A stretch of 64,000 bases of DNA from contig NZ_CP021768.1 in NCBI RefSeq assembly GCF_002192255.1, positions 638,001 to 702,000 on the forward strand, in the 5' to 3' direction. Every line of letters starts with the position of its first letter. Positions within the stretch are counted from its first letter, which is position 1. The translations under genes and the position numbers were made by a program. Positions 33,225 to 42,361 of the stretch are shown piece after piece. The DNA comes from Stenotrophomonas sp. WZN-1. GTDB taxonomy: Bacteria; Pseudomonadota; Gammaproteobacteria; Xanthomonadales; Xanthomonadaceae. The notes under the pieces are model-generated. The model searched no databases and had not been told where the DNA came from. It was given only the letters and a program-made list of their open reading frames with translations.

Positions 33225-33273
33225 CGATGGCACTCCCTGCAACCCCGACACTCCGCAACTGAAAGGACCGACC

Positions 33274-33717
33274 ATGATTGCCCGTCGCCGACCGATCCGC
33301 CTTTCCTTCACCGCCGCGCGCAACCAGTCGGGCATGAGCCTGCTGGAAATCATCATCGTCATCGTGCTGATCGGTGCGGTACTGACCCTGGTCGCCAGCC
33401 GCGTGCTGGGCGGCGCCGACCGCGGCAAGGCCAACATCGCCAAGGCGCAGGTGCAGACTGTCGCGTCCAAGATCGACAACTACCAGATCGACACCGGCAA
33501 GCTGCCGGGCACGCTCAACGACCTGGTGACGGCACCGGCCGGCGTCGGCGGGTGGCTGGGCCCGTACGCCAAGCCTGCCGACCTGAACGACCCGTGGGGC
33601 CATGCGCTCGAATACCGCGCGCCGGGCGAAAGCCAACCCTATGAGCTGGTCAGCCTGGGCAAGGATGGCAAGGCCGGCGGCAGCAGTGTCGACGCTGACA
33701 TCCGCTACCAGCCGTAA
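33274..33717 (+). CDS. xpsG: Major pseudopilin XpsG
   Basis: A 147-residue pseudopilin. The prepilin peptidase site is QSG/MSLLEIIIVIVLIG, with the conserved Glu at +5. The C-terminal half has NDLVTAP....WLGPY..P.DLNDPWGHALEY, the typical GspG calcium/loop region. It polymerises into the pseudopilus that pushes substrates through XpsD. The basic leader before the site is unusually long (20 residues). It lies 49 bp after xpsF. Confidence 0.95.
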   Translation: MIARRRPIRLSFTAARNQSGMSLLEIIIVIVLIGAVLTLVASRVLGGADRGKANIAKAQVQTVASKIDNYQIDTGKLPGTLNDLVTAPAGVGGWLGPYAKPADLNDPWGHALEYRAPGESQPYELVSLGKDGKAGGSSVDADIRYQP

Positions 33718-33723
33718 CCGCGC

Positions 33724-34218
33724 ATGACGTATTTCCTGCCGCGCCGGTTGCCCCACCCGCGCCTGCACGGCAGGCGCGCGGCCGGACTGTCGCTGCTGGA
33801 AATGCTGCTGGTGATCGCACTGATCGCGGCGATCGGCCTGATCACGGCCGCTGGCCTGTCGCGCGGTTTCGCCGGCATGCAGCTGCGCAGCGCCGGCAAG
33901 GACATCGCCAACCAGCTGCGCATGGTGCGCGCGCAGGCAATCGCCCGCGGCGAACCGCAGCGCTTCGTGATCGAACCGGCACGGCGCCGCTGGGAAGGGG
34001 CCAACCAGCGCCACGGTGAGGTCCCGGCACAGCTGCAGGTGAAGTTCGAAGGTGCCGCCCAGCTGGCCACCGCGCCGGGGCAGGGGGTAATCGAATTCCA
34101 TCCCGATGGTGGCTCCAGCGGTGGTCGCATCCGGTTGCAGCGCGACGGTGCCGAATGGCGCGTCGACGTCGGCTGGCTGACCGGCGAGGTCCGCTCCGGC
34201 CCCTGGCGGGCGCAATGA
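33724..34218 (+). CDS. xpsH: Minor pseudopilin XpsH
   Basis: A 164-residue pseudopilin with the prepilin cleavage motif RAAG/LSLLEMLLVIALI and Glu +5. The C-terminus is the GspH-like beta-rich domain (GKDIANQLRMVRAQAIARGE...). A minor component of the pseudopilus shaft just below the tip. The start follows the xpsG stop by 6 bp, and the stop overlaps xpsI as ATGA. Confidence 0.9.
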   Translation: MTYFLPRRLPHPRLHGRRAAGLSLLEMLLVIALIAAIGLITAAGLSRGFAGMQLRSAGKDIANQLRMVRAQAIARGEPQRFVIEPARRRWEGANQRHGEVPAQLQVKFEGAAQLATAPGQGVIEFHPDGGSSGGRIRLQRDGAEWRVDVGWLTGEVRSGPWRAQ

Positions 34219-34634
34219 AGCGGCGCGCGCGTGGCTTCACCCTGCTGGAAGTGATCATCGCCTTCGCCCTGCTGGGCTTGGCGTTGACCCTGCTGCTGGG
34301 CAGCCTGTCCGGCGGCGCCAGGCAGGTACGTGATGCCGAGCTGCGCACGCGCGCGGTGCTGCATGCACAATCGTTGCTGGCCGAGGCCGGTGTCGACGCG
34401 CCGTTGCAGGTGGGCAGCCAGCAGGGTGACTGGGAACAGGGGCGCTATCACTGGGAACTGCAGGTTCAGCCGTGGGTGGAGCCACGCGCCGGCAACGTCG
34501 TGCAGGCAACGTCACCGGGCACCCCATGGCTGGCGGAGCTGCAGTTGCAGGTGCGCTGGGGCGACAGCGAGCGCGAGCAGCTGCGCTGGCGCAGCCTGCG
34601 CCTGTTGCCGCCCGACCTGGAGAATGCACGGTGA
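34215..34634 (+). CDS. xpsI: Minor pseudopilin XpsI
   Basis: A 139-residue tip pseudopilin. The very short leader MKRRARG precedes FTLLEVIIAFALLG, a classic prepilin site with Glu +5. With XpsJ and XpsK it starts pseudopilus assembly. It overlaps xpsH (ATGA at 34215) and xpsJ (GTGA at 34631). Confidence 0.92.
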   Translation: MKRRARGFTLLEVIIAFALLGLALTLLLGSLSGGARQVRDAELRTRAVLHAQSLLAEAGVDAPLQVGSQQGDWEQGRYHWELQVQPWVEPRAGNVVQATSPGTPWLAELQLQVRWGDSEREQLRWRSLRLLPPDLENAR

Positions 34635-35263
34635 GGCGCCGCGCCACAGGTTTCACCCTGGTCGAAGTGATGCTGGCCACCGTGCTGCTGGCCGGCGGCC
34701 TGGCACTGGCCTTTGCCAGCGTGCGCTCGGCGATGGCGGTCAGCCAGCGCGGCGAGCAGATTGCCGCCGAAAGCGAACGCATGCGCGCGGTCGAGTCGCT
34801 GCTGCGCAGGCAGTTGGCGGGCGCACTGCGCATCCCGCTGGAGGTCCCGGACCCCACCCGCGAACCGGTCTTCTTCCAGGGCGAGGAGCAACGCATGTTG
34901 TTCGCTGCCGACCTGCCCGGCTACCTCGGCCGTGGCGGCCCCTACCTGCACGCGCTGCAGGTGGACGGACGCGATGGTCGGCAGCGCCTGCTGCTGGACC
35001 TGGTACTGCTGCAGGAAGGCGAGCGCATCGCCGAGAATCCGCCGCGCCCGCCCGAGGTGCTGGTGGAGAACCTGAAGTCGGTGCAGCTGCGCTATCGCGG
35101 CATCGATGCCAGCACCGGGCAGGTGACCGACTGGCTGCCGCGCTGGGACGACACCCGCCGCCTGCCGATGCTGGTGGAAATCCAGATCGTGCCCTCCCGG
35201 GGCGCACCGTGGCCGCCGCTGGTGGTGGCGCCGCGTGCCGGCGGCAGTGGAGGTGCACGATGA
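34631..35263 (+). CDS. xpsJ: Minor pseudopilin XpsJ
   Basis: A 210-residue tip pseudopilin starting at GTG 34631, which overlaps the xpsI stop. The prepilin site is RRRATG/FTLVEVMLATVLL. The C-terminal domain has VENLKSVQLRYRG and RLPMLVEIQI, matching GspJ. An open extension upstream runs antiparallel to nothing useful and lacks a prepilin leader, so the GTG is the start. Confidence 0.92.
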   Translation: MRRRATGFTLVEVMLATVLLAGGLALAFASVRSAMAVSQRGEQIAAESERMRAVESLLRRQLAGALRIPLEVPDPTREPVFFQGEEQRMLFAADLPGYLGRGGPYLHALQVDGRDGRQRLLLDLVLLQEGERIAENPPRPPEVLVENLKSVQLRYRGIDASTGQVTDWLPRWDDTRRLPMLVEIQIVPSRGAPWPPLVVAPRAGGSGGAR

Positions 35264-36123
35264 GCCGTCAGCGTGGGGCGGCATTGGTGCTGGTGCTGTG
35301 GCTGATCGCGTTGATGACGGCGCTGGTCGGCGCGTTCGCGCTGAGCGCACGGGTCGAGCACCTGCAGCAGCGCGTGCTGGATGACGATGCACGCGGGCAG
35401 GAACGTGCGCGCGCTGGCCTCGAATATGCCCTGCTGCGTCTGTCAGCCGATCCGCAACGGGCGCCCTGGCGTGCCGATGGCCGTACCTACCGTTGGCAGT
35501 TCGACGACGCCAGCATCGAGATCAAGGTGCTGGACGAGAACGGCAAGATCAACCTGAACCTGGCCGATGCGGCGCTGCTGACGGCCTTCCTCAAGGCGCT
35601 TGGCGAAGACGATGCCCAGGCCCGGCAGTTGGCCGGGGCCATCATCGACTGGCGCGACGAAGACAGCCTGCTGCAGCCGGGCGGTGGCGCCGAAGCGCAG
35701 GACTACGCCGCAGCCGGATTGCCCTACGGCCCGCGCAACAAGCGGTTCGAGACCCTGGGCGAGCTGCAGCGGGTACTGGGCATGCGCGGACCGCTGTACC
35801 GGGCGATGCTGCCGCACCTGACCCTGTACAGCCGCCAGGCACGGCCGGATCCGCAGTTCGCCAGCGCGCCGGTGCTGACCGCGCTGGGCCTGGATGCGGA
35901 CATGGTGATGGCGCAGCGCGCACAGCAGGAGCGTGATGCAGATTCCGCTGGTGGCACGCCAACGCTTGCCAGCAGCAGCGGCACCTATAGTATCGAGTCC
36001 GTTGCCATCGACAGCAGTGGACGCAGGTCGGTGTTGCAGGCAGTGGTACGCAGTGGCTCGGGCGGGGTTCCCGGGCGGACCTACACAGTGCTTCGCTGGG
36101 AGCAGGGAATGACAGCAAGATGA
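35260..36123 (+). CDS. xpsK: Minor pseudopilin XpsK (tip)
   Basis: A 287-residue protein with prepilin-like N-terminus MSRQRG/AALVLVLWLIALM. The usual Glu +5 is replaced, as is normal for GspK. The large domain includes DENGKINLNLAD and AIIDWRDED, conserved in GspK. It caps the pseudopilus and starts its assembly with XpsI and XpsJ. It overlaps its neighbours on both sides by 4 nt. Confidence 0.93.
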   Translation: MSRQRGAALVLVLWLIALMTALVGAFALSARVEHLQQRVLDDDARGQERARAGLEYALLRLSADPQRAPWRADGRTYRWQFDDASIEIKVLDENGKINLNLADAALLTAFLKALGEDDAQARQLAGAIIDWRDEDSLLQPGGGAEAQDYAAAGLPYGPRNKRFETLGELQRVLGMRGPLYRAMLPHLTLYSRQARPDPQFASAPVLTALGLDADMVMAQRAQQERDADSAGGTPTLASSSGTYSIESVAIDSSGRRSVLQAVVRSGSGGVPGRTYTVLRWEQGMTAR

Positions 36124-37265
36124 CGGCGTGGCAGGACACTCTGCGGCAGGTGCAGGGCCGGATCGGCCCGGGCGCTGGCCGTTTCCTGCGCTGGTGGCGG
36201 CAGTCGCTGCTGGCCTGGGTGCCGGTGCGCTGGCAATGGGCATTGGGCTGGGGCCAGGCACGCCTGCTGCTGCAGCACGAGGGCGACCAGCTGCAGGTCT
36301 GGCGTGAAGCCGGCGAACGCCGCGAAGCGGTGGCGCGCCTGCCGTGGCCGCTGTCGCCGGTGGACCTGGACCGCGTGCTGGAGCCTCGCCTGCGCACTCT
36401 GCCGCGGGTGTGGCTGTTGCCGGCAGCGGACGTCCTGCGCCGTAGCCTGCGCCTGCCCGCTGCAGCGGCCGACCGCCTGCGTGCCGTGGTCGGTTTCGAG
36501 ATTGACCGGCAGACCCCGTTTGAATCGTCCCAGGTCAGTTATGACGTGCGTGAACTCGGCGCGGGCGGCGAAGGCCAGCTGCAGGTCGAACTGGTGGCGT
36601 GGCCATTGCGGCAGCTGGACGCATGGCGCACCGGTGTGGGCCCATGGGCCGATGCGCTGGCGGGCGTCGATGCCATCGATGCGCAGGGCAACGTGCTGCA
36701 GGTGAACCTGCTGCCGCCCGCGCAGCGCCAACTGCGGCCAGACCCGATGCGGCGCTGGAACCTGCTGCTGGCCGTGGCTGCCGTGGTGATGCTGGTACTG
36801 GCCGCGGTGCAGCTGCTCGACAACCGCCAGGCCGCCGCCGATGAGCTGCGTGAACAGGTCGAGCGCAGCGCGCGCAGTGCGCGTGGCGTGGCCAGCGAAC
36901 GCGCGCAACTGCAGGCGCTGATCGATGGCGCCGCGTTCCTGGAGAAGCAGCGCAGCCAGCGCGCCGGTACCGTTGAGATCTGGAACGAACTGACCCGGCG
37001 CCTGCCGGAAGGTACCTACCTGGAAAAGCTGGCGATCGAGAACAACAACCTGCAGCTGATCGGCCTGAGCCGCGAGGCATCGCAGCTGGTGCAGCTGCTG
37101 CAGGACGCACCGCAGTGGCGAAAGGTCAACCTGACCGGGGTGCTGCAGGCCGATGGCGCGGCCAGTGGCCGCGACCGCTTCACCATGACCGCCGAACTGC
37201 AGCCGTTGCCGGCTGCCGCACCGACCCCGGAGGCGGCCGATGCCGATGCCAAGCGCACGCCGTGA
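36120..37265 (+). CDS. xpsL: Type II secretion inner-membrane protein XpsL
   Basis: A 381-residue protein with an actin-like cytosolic region (~40-200, PilM/GspL type), one membrane segment near 221-238 (NLLLAVAAVVMLVLAAVQLL) and a periplasmic PilN-like domain to the end. It couples the ATPase XpsE to the platform and pairs with XpsM. Its 3' end overlaps xpsM by 26 nt. Confidence 0.88.
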   Translation: MTAWQDTLRQVQGRIGPGAGRFLRWWRQSLLAWVPVRWQWALGWGQARLLLQHEGDQLQVWREAGERREAVARLPWPLSPVDLDRVLEPRLRTLPRVWLLPAADVLRRSLRLPAAAADRLRAVVGFEIDRQTPFESSQVSYDVRELGAGGEGQLQVELVAWPLRQLDAWRTGVGPWADALAGVDAIDAQGNVLQVNLLPPAQRQLRPDPMRRWNLLLAVAAVVMLVLAAVQLLDNRQAAADELREQVERSARSARGVASERAQLQALIDGAAFLEKQRSQRAGTVEIWNELTRRLPEGTYLEKLAIENNNLQLIGLSREASQLVQLLQDAPQWRKVNLTGVLQADGAASGRDRFTMTAELQPLPAAAPTPEAADADAKRTP

Positions 37266-37956
37266 CCGCTGGCTGGCGCTGGCACTGCTGCTGGCAGTGC
37301 TGGGCCTGGCCTATCTGCTGCTGGTGCACCCCTGGTTCACCCAGCCGCTGCGGGCGATCGATGACGATGTCGCCGCCCTGCGCGAACGCGAGTCGCGCGT
37401 GCAGGCGCAGCTGCAGCAGCAGCCGCAGATCGAACAGCGCCTTCGCGCTACCCGCGAGGCACTGCAGCAGCGGCCGGGCTTCCTGCGCGAAGCCACTGCC
37501 GAAGCCGCCGCCGCTGCATTGGGCGCCCGCCTGCAGGATGCAGTGGCGATGGCCAGCCCGGGCAACCGCAGCTGCACCATCAGCAACCGCACGCCGCTGA
37601 CCGACAACCGGCGCGATGCCGAGTTCGTGCGCGTCGCCATGCAGGTGCGCCTGCGCTGCGGCGTGGCCGAACTGGCCACCGTGCTGCACAGCCTGGAAAC
37701 CGGCAGCCCACGCCTGTTCGTCGACAACCTCAACCTGATCGCGCAGCGCTTCCAGCAATCGCCGAACGAATCGGGGCTGGGCCTGGACGTGTCCTTCGAG
37801 CTGGCCGGCTATCTGCTGCCAGCTGCCGCCGACGGCACGGTTGCGGCACCCGCTGCGGCACCGGTACCGGCACCACCAGCTTCGCCGGACGAGGCCGCAC
37901 CCGCGCCCAATCCGGCGGCCCCGTCCGACGGGCAGGAGGTGGCCGATGAAGCTTGA
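37240..37956 (+). CDS. xpsM: Type II secretion inner-membrane protein XpsM
   Basis: A 238-residue single-pass protein: a short basic N-terminus, a membrane segment at ~11-28 (WLALALLLAVLGLAYLLL), a coiled-coil segment (~38-75) and a periplasmic ferredoxin-like domain, then a Pro/Ala-rich tail of about 40 residues. It partners XpsL. It overlaps xpsL and xpsN, which begins 11 nt before its stop. Confidence 0.88.
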   Translation: MPMPSARRDRWLALALLLAVLGLAYLLLVHPWFTQPLRAIDDDVAALRERESRVQAQLQQQPQIEQRLRATREALQQRPGFLREATAEAAAAALGARLQDAVAMASPGNRSCTISNRTPLTDNRRDAEFVRVAMQVRLRCGVAELATVLHSLETGSPRLFVDNLNLIAQRFQQSPNESGLGLDVSFELAGYLLPAAADGTVAAPAAAPVPAPPASPDEAAPAPNPAAPSDGQEVADEA

Positions 37957-38734
37957 ACAGATCAGCCTGCGCACCGGCTTCCTGCTGGCGTTGGCCGGTT
38001 GGGCGGCCGCCGTCTGGCTGGCGACCGGCTTCGGGCTGGGCAGCCAGCTGCCAGGTGCGGATGGCGACGCCGATGCAGTGCCTTCGCTGCCGGTGCTGCC
38101 GCCGTTGGCCGCCGAACGCATGGCCAGCGCCGACAGCTACAGCGCGATCAGTGAGCGCCCGCTGTTCGCCGAGGATCGCAGGCCGCGGCCGTATCTGCTG
38201 GGTGGCAGCGAACCGGCGGCCAGCGCCGCGTTGCGCCTGACCGGCGTGCTGCTGACCGGCGATTTCGGCATGGCCACGTTCACCACTGAACAGAACCGCT
38301 CGCTGCGCCTGCGCCTCAACGGCGAAGCCGTGGATGGCTGGCAGCTGGTGGCGCTGCAGCCGCGCCAGGCCACGGTGATCGGCCCTGGTGGCAACCAGGT
38401 CCTCGAACTGGCGGTGTTCAACGGCCAGGGCGGTGAGCCGCCGACGGTGCTGCGTGGTGCCAATGGTGCACCGCCTGCAGGTGCGATCGTTGTGCCGCCC
38501 CCGGCGGGCGCTCCGCCAGCGCCGCCACCGGCCGCGGCAACCCCGTCGCCGTCGCCCGCTGGCAATGCATCAGCGCCTGCGGCGACAGCTGCAAAAACAC
38601 CACCGGCCAACAACAACGGTCCCAGCGAAGCGCAGATGCAGGCCATCCGCGAACGCATCCAGGCCCGTCGCCGCCAGCTGCAACAACAGCAGCAACAACC
38701 GTCGCCGCCCCCGGGCGATGGCACCAACCGATAG
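37946..38734 (+). CDS. xpsN: Type II secretion protein XpsN (GspC-like role)
   Basis: A 262-residue protein with one N-terminal membrane segment (~11-33) and a periplasmic HR-like domain (RPLFAEDRRPRPYLLG...LRLTGVLLTGDFGMA...). A Pro/Ala-rich linker and a Gln-rich charged tail (RRQLQQQQQQ) follow. In Xanthomonas XpsN links the inner-membrane XpsL/M complex to the secretin XpsD, the job GspC does elsewhere. It starts at ATG 37946 inside the xpsM end. Confidence 0.85.
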   Translation: MKLEQISLRTGFLLALAGWAAAVWLATGFGLGSQLPGADGDADAVPSLPVLPPLAAERMASADSYSAISERPLFAEDRRPRPYLLGGSEPAASAALRLTGVLLTGDFGMATFTTEQNRSLRLRLNGEAVDGWQLVALQPRQATVIGPGGNQVLELAVFNGQGGEPPTVLRGANGAPPAGAIVVPPPAGAPPAPPPAAATPSPSPAGNASAPAATAAKTPPANNNGPSEAQMQAIRERIQARRRQLQQQQQQPSPPPGDGTNR

Positions 38735-38743
38735 AGTGAATGC

Positions 38744-40951
38744 ATGAGCCTGCGTTTTCTTCCCTGGTCCTTTGCCCTCGCGCTGCTGGTCGGCTGCAGT
38801 ACGGTGTCCGCGCCGCACGTGCAGCGCAACGGCAACCTGTCGCCCAGCGCCGACGCCGGCCAGGCGGCCGACGTCGCTGCCGATGCCGCGCGTGAAAGCC
38901 AAGGGGCACCGCAGGCGGTGATCCGCCGCGGCACCGGCACGATGATCAACCGCGAGGCCGCGCGTGCGCCGGCACCGGCGCTGCATGGCGCCAGCACCGG
39001 CGAGGCGACCTTCAACTTCGAAGGCGAATCGCTGCATGCGGTGGTCAAGGCCATCCTTGGTGACATGCTCGGCCAGAACTACGTGATCGCACCAGGCGTG
39101 CAGGGCACGGTCACCCTGGCCACGCCCAAGCCGGTCTCGCCGGCGCAGGCACTGAACCTGCTGGAGATGGTGCTGGGCTGGAACAACGCGCGCATGGTCT
39201 ACAGCGGTGGGCGCTACAACATCGTCGCCGCCGACCAGGCGCTGGCCGGCACCGTCGCGCCGAGCACTGCGCCGGCGGCCAGTGCGCGCGGCTTCGAAGT
39301 CCGCGTGGTGCCGCTGCAGTTCATCTCCGCCACCGAGATGAAGAAGGTGCTGGAGCCGTACGCGCGCCCCAACGCCATCGTCAACGTGGACAGCGGCCGC
39401 AACGTGATCACCCTTGGTGGTACCCGCGCCGAGCTGGAAAACTACCTGCGCACCGTCGAGATCTTCGACGTCGACTGGTTGTCGGGCATGTCGGTTGGCG
39501 TGTTCCCGATCCAGTCGGGCAAGGCCGAGCAGGTCGCGGCCGACCTGGAAAAGGTGTTCGGCGAAGAGAGCAAGACGCCCAGCGCCGGCATGTTCCGTTT
39601 CCTGCCGCTGGAGAATGCGAACGCCGTGCTGGTGATCACGCCGCAGGTCCGCTACCTGGACCAGATCCAGCAGTGGCTGGATCGCATCGACACCGCTGGT
39701 GGCAGTGCCCGCCTGTTCTCCTACGAGCTGCGCTACATCAAGGCGCGTGACCTGGCCGAGCGTCTCAGCGAGGCCTTCGCCAGCAGTGGCAACCGCAGCG
39801 GCTCCAGCCCGGCCTCGCTGGCACCGGGCGCCATTCCGTCGCAGCTGGGCGGCGACGGCGATCGTGGCATGGACAACAGCAGCGGCAACCTGGGTTCGAC
39901 GCTGGGCGGAACCAGTGGTAGTGGCAGTGGCAGCAGCAATGGCAGCCTGAACCTGCCGCAGCGCCAGCCCGGCAACGTCAGTGTCAGCCTGGAAGTGGAG
40001 GGCGACCGCGTCGGCGTGTCGGCAGTGGAGGAAACCAACACGCTGCTGGTGCGCTCGACGCCGCAGGCCTGGCGCTCGATCCGCGAGGTGATCGAGAAGC
40101 TGGACGTGATGCCGCTGCAGGTGCACATCGAGGCACAGGTGGCCGAAGTGGCGCTGACCGGTGACCTGAAGTACGGCGTGAACTGGTTCTTCGACAACGC
40201 CGTGGCCGGTCGCACACTGACCGGCGCGCTCAGCGGCCTGACCCTGCCGCCGGCCGCTGCGGGTGCCTGGAATACCTTCGCGGGTGGCGTGACCGGCAAT
40301 GATGGTGTGGGCTGGGCATTCACCGGGCACAATGCCGCCGCCGTGGTCAGCGCGCTGGACAAGGTGACCGACCTGCGCCTGCTGCAGACGCCATCGGTGT
40401 TCGTGCGCAACAACGCCGAGGCCACGCTCAACGTCGGCGACAAGGTGCCGATCAACACCACCACGGTGAACACCGGCGTGGGCACCAGCACCTACAGCTC
40501 GGTGCAGTACATCGACACCGGCGTGATCCTCAAGGTGCGCCCGCGCGTGACCCGCGACGGCACCGTGTTCCTGGACATCGTGCAGGAAGTCAGCAGCGCC
40601 TCGGACGTGCCCGAGGCCTGCAACCCGACCGAGCGCAACTGCAACCCGCGCATCTCGACCAAGAAGCTGTCCACCGAAGCGGCGGTGCAGAGCGGCGACA
40701 CCATCATGCTGGCGGGCCTGATCACCGATTCGGCCACCGACGGCAGCAGCGGCATCCCGGGGCTGAGCAGGATCCCGGTGGTCGGTGCGTTGTTCGGTCA
40801 GAAGACCCGCACCAGCCGTCGTTCGGAAGTGATCGTGCTGCTGACCCCGACCATCGTCCGCAACAGCCAGGAATCGCGCAACCTGACCGACGAGTACAGC
40901 AAGCGCTTCCGCGCGATGGAGCCGCTGAACCAGCCGCGCGCGAAGAAGTAA
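38744..40951 (+). CDS. xpsD: Type II secretion outer-membrane secretin XpsD
   Basis: A 735-residue secretin. The N-terminal signal ends in LLVGC, a lipobox, so it is a lipoprotein. The N0 domain (FNFEGESLHAVVKAILGDML) and N1-N3 domains follow, with a Gly/Ser-rich loop near 355-405 in N3. The secretin pore domain ends with VPVVGALFGQKTRTSRRSEVIVLLTPTIV. It forms the outer-membrane gate of the T2SS. It is the last gene of the operon, and repeat module copy 3 begins 9 nt after the stop. Confidence 0.96.
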   Translation: MSLRFLPWSFALALLVGCSTVSAPHVQRNGNLSPSADAGQAADVAADAARESQGAPQAVIRRGTGTMINREAARAPAPALHGASTGEATFNFEGESLHAVVKAILGDMLGQNYVIAPGVQGTVTLATPKPVSPAQALNLLEMVLGWNNARMVYSGGRYNIVAADQALAGTVAPSTAPAASARGFEVRVVPLQFISATEMKKVLEPYARPNAIVNVDSGRNVITLGGTRAELENYLRTVEIFDVDWLSGMSVGVFPIQSGKAEQVAADLEKVFGEESKTPSAGMFRFLPLENANAVLVITPQVRYLDQIQQWLDRIDTAGGSARLFSYELRYIKARDLAERLSEAFASSGNRSGSSPASLAPGAIPSQLGGDGDRGMDNSSGNLGSTLGGTSGSGSGSSNGSLNLPQRQPGNVSVSLEVEGDRVGVSAVEETNTLLVRSTPQAWRSIREVIEKLDVMPLQVHIEAQVAEVALTGDLKYGVNWFFDNAVAGRTLTGALSGLTLPPAAAGAWNTFAGGVTGNDGVGWAFTGHNAAAVVSALDKVTDLRLLQTPSVFVRNNAEATLNVGDKVPINTTTVNTGVGTSTYSSVQYIDTGVILKVRPRVTRDGTVFLDIVQEVSSASDVPEACNPTERNCNPRISTKKLSTEAAVQSGDTIMLAGLITDSATDGSSGIPGLSRIPVVGALFGQKTRTSRRSEVIVLLTPTIVRNSQESRNLTDEYSKRFRAMEPLNQPRAKK

Positions 40952-40959
40952 GGGGTTAC

Positions 40960-41168
40960 GGCCGGGCTGCGCCCGGCACCCGCCGAAGCAACGGCCGAAG
41001 CAATAGCAACAGCAACAGCAACGGCGGGCATTCCGTGGGATGGCGGGGCGGTGTGGGTTGGCAGGACACGCCGTAAACCCGTCCATGGGGGCTCGATGGC
41101 GCCATCCATGGCGCCAACGGTCCTGCCAACCCACACCGCCCCACCTCTGACAGATTCCCGCGGCTGTC
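40960..41168 (-). repeat. Long inverted-repeat module, copy 3, after xpsD
   Basis: Opposite in orientation to copy 2. From the xpsD side: a GGCCGGGCTGCGCCCGGC hairpin (40960-40977), a GCAACR-rich tract (~40987-41023), an arm (41042-41067), the 52-nt core (41068-41119), the other arm (41120-41145), and a CTGACAGATTCCCGCG block (41146-41162). The arms are complementary at 25 of 26. The core is 51/52 identical to copy 2, yet about 6 of 26 arm positions differ from copy 2. Confidence 0.8.
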
Positions 41169-41169
41169 G

Positions 41170-41217
41170 GTAGGTGTCGACCTTGGTCGACACGGTAGAT
41201 CCACGCCATGCGTGGAT
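41170..41217 (+). repeat. Two tandem GTAG REPs
   Basis: GTAGGTGTCGACCTTGGTCG... (41170-41193) and GTAGATCCACGCCATGCGTG... (41195-41217), each a short hairpin, of two different families. Confidence 0.8.
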
Positions 41218-41247
41218 GAATGTCTGTCAGATTTCGAAATCAGGAAA

Positions 41248-41290
41248 TGGGGTCAGATCCGTTTTCCTCTGGAAAACGGATCTGACCCCA
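41248..41290. repeat. Perfect 20-bp hairpin (TGGGGTCAGATCC type)
   Basis: TGGGGTCAGATCCGTTTTCC (41248-41267) and its exact reverse complement (41271-41290) flank a 3-nt loop TCT. It is the strongest simple hairpin in the window, in the 558-bp gap between xpsD and the next gene, and could block read-through in either direction. Confidence 0.85.
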
Positions 41291-41300
41291 GCCTTTGCCG

Positions 41301-41460
41301 GCGGATCGCAGAAATCTGTCGAAGGCGCGACCGAGCCTACAGGGACGTATTTACGGCGTCCCCCGCAACCGGACCCACCCCGCCATCCCCAAGGAACCCG
41401 CCTTTGCTTCGGCTGTTGCTGTTGCCTTGGCCTGAAGCAGGCGCCGGGTGCAACCCGGCC
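41301..41460 (+). repeat. Degenerate copy 4 of the repeat module
   Basis: It retains the GGATCGCAGAAATCTGTCG block (41303-41321), the core end TTTACGGCGT (~41350-41359), one arm (41360-41384), GGAACCCGCC, a GTTGCT-rich tract (41405-41430) and a GCGCCGGGTGCAACCCGGC hairpin (41441-41459). The first arm and most of the core are missing. Same orientation as copy 2. Confidence 0.65.
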
Positions 41461-41509
41461 GATACCCTCCCGGTGCTACGCTGTGGCCACCGACAACCAC
41501 GGAGGCGGG

Positions 41510-42361
41510 ATGGGGGCGATCGTGTTGTTGCCGCTGTGCGTGGACGATGCCGCGCTCGACCGCTGCCTGGCCGCACTGGATGCCGGCACGGCGCCAGGGA
41601 CCGCGGTCTGGTTGGCCGATGACGCACAGACCGGGCCGCGCGCACAGGCGGTGGTGGAACACTGGTTGGCGCATACGCCGCTGCAGGCCGAGTACACCCG
41701 GCGCGCGCGGCCATTGGGCGAAGTCGCCCATCTGGACGAGATGCTGCGCGCCTGCGATGGCCTGGACGTAGCCGTGCTGGCGCCTGACAGCGTGCCATCA
41801 CCCGGCTGGTTGCAGCAGCTGCAGGATGCCTTCGCCCGCGATGCCGCGATTGCCACCGCGACCCCCTGGTGCAATGCCGGCGAGACCGCAGCGTGGCCAC
41901 GGCTGGGCGAGATCAATCCCGAACCGCAGGACCCGGCCCTGCTGGCGCACACCTGCGCGACGTTGCCGACGCTGCACCCGGAGCTGCCATCGGCGGTCAC
42001 CCACGCGGTGCTGGTGCGCGGCAACGCGCGCCGTCGTGCCGGTGGCCTGGACGTGGATAGCTATGCGGGCTGGAACGCGGCACTGGTCGACCTCAGCCTG
42101 CGCATGGCCGGCCTTGGGTGGCGCAACGTGCTGTGCGAGACCGCCTTTGTCAGCCGGGCAGGGGAGGCGGTCAGCCGCGATGGCGATCTGGAGGCCCTGG
42201 CAGCGCGCTGGCCGGCCTGGGTACCGCGGCTGGCCGACTTCCTCATGCACGATCCACTGCACGGGCTGCGCGCCGACCTGCAGCAGCGCATGCGGCAGGC
42301 GATAATGCCGAAGGAACAGGGCGACCTGTTCGTCCCGTCCGTGCCGGAGCCACCCGTTTGA
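41510..42361 (+). CDS. Glycosyltransferase-like protein (GT-A/GT2 fold, divergent)
   Basis: A 283-residue cytosolic protein starting at ATG 41510, 5 nt after GGAGG. The N-terminus (MGAIVLLPLCVDDAALDRCLAAL) resembles the nucleotide-binding start of GT2 enzymes. SVPSPGWLQQLQDAFARDAAIATATP resembles the metal-site region, but a clear DxD is lacking (LDVAVLAPDSVPS). SRAGEAVSRDGD lies near the end. It is coupled to a better GT2 gene downstream by a 4-nt overlap, so both may act on the same glycan. The sugar is unknown, and the protein may be catalytically atypical. Confidence 0.65.
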   Translation: MGAIVLLPLCVDDAALDRCLAALDAGTAPGTAVWLADDAQTGPRAQAVVEHWLAHTPLQAEYTRRARPLGEVAHLDEMLRACDGLDVAVLAPDSVPSPGWLQQLQDAFARDAAIATATPWCNAGETAAWPRLGEINPEPQDPALLAHTCATLPTLHPELPSAVTHAVLVRGNARRRAGGLDVDSYAGWNAALVDLSLRMAGLGWRNVLCETAFVSRAGEAVSRDGDLEALAARWPAWVPRLADFLMHDPLHGLRADLQQRMRQAIMPKEQGDLFVPSVPEPPV

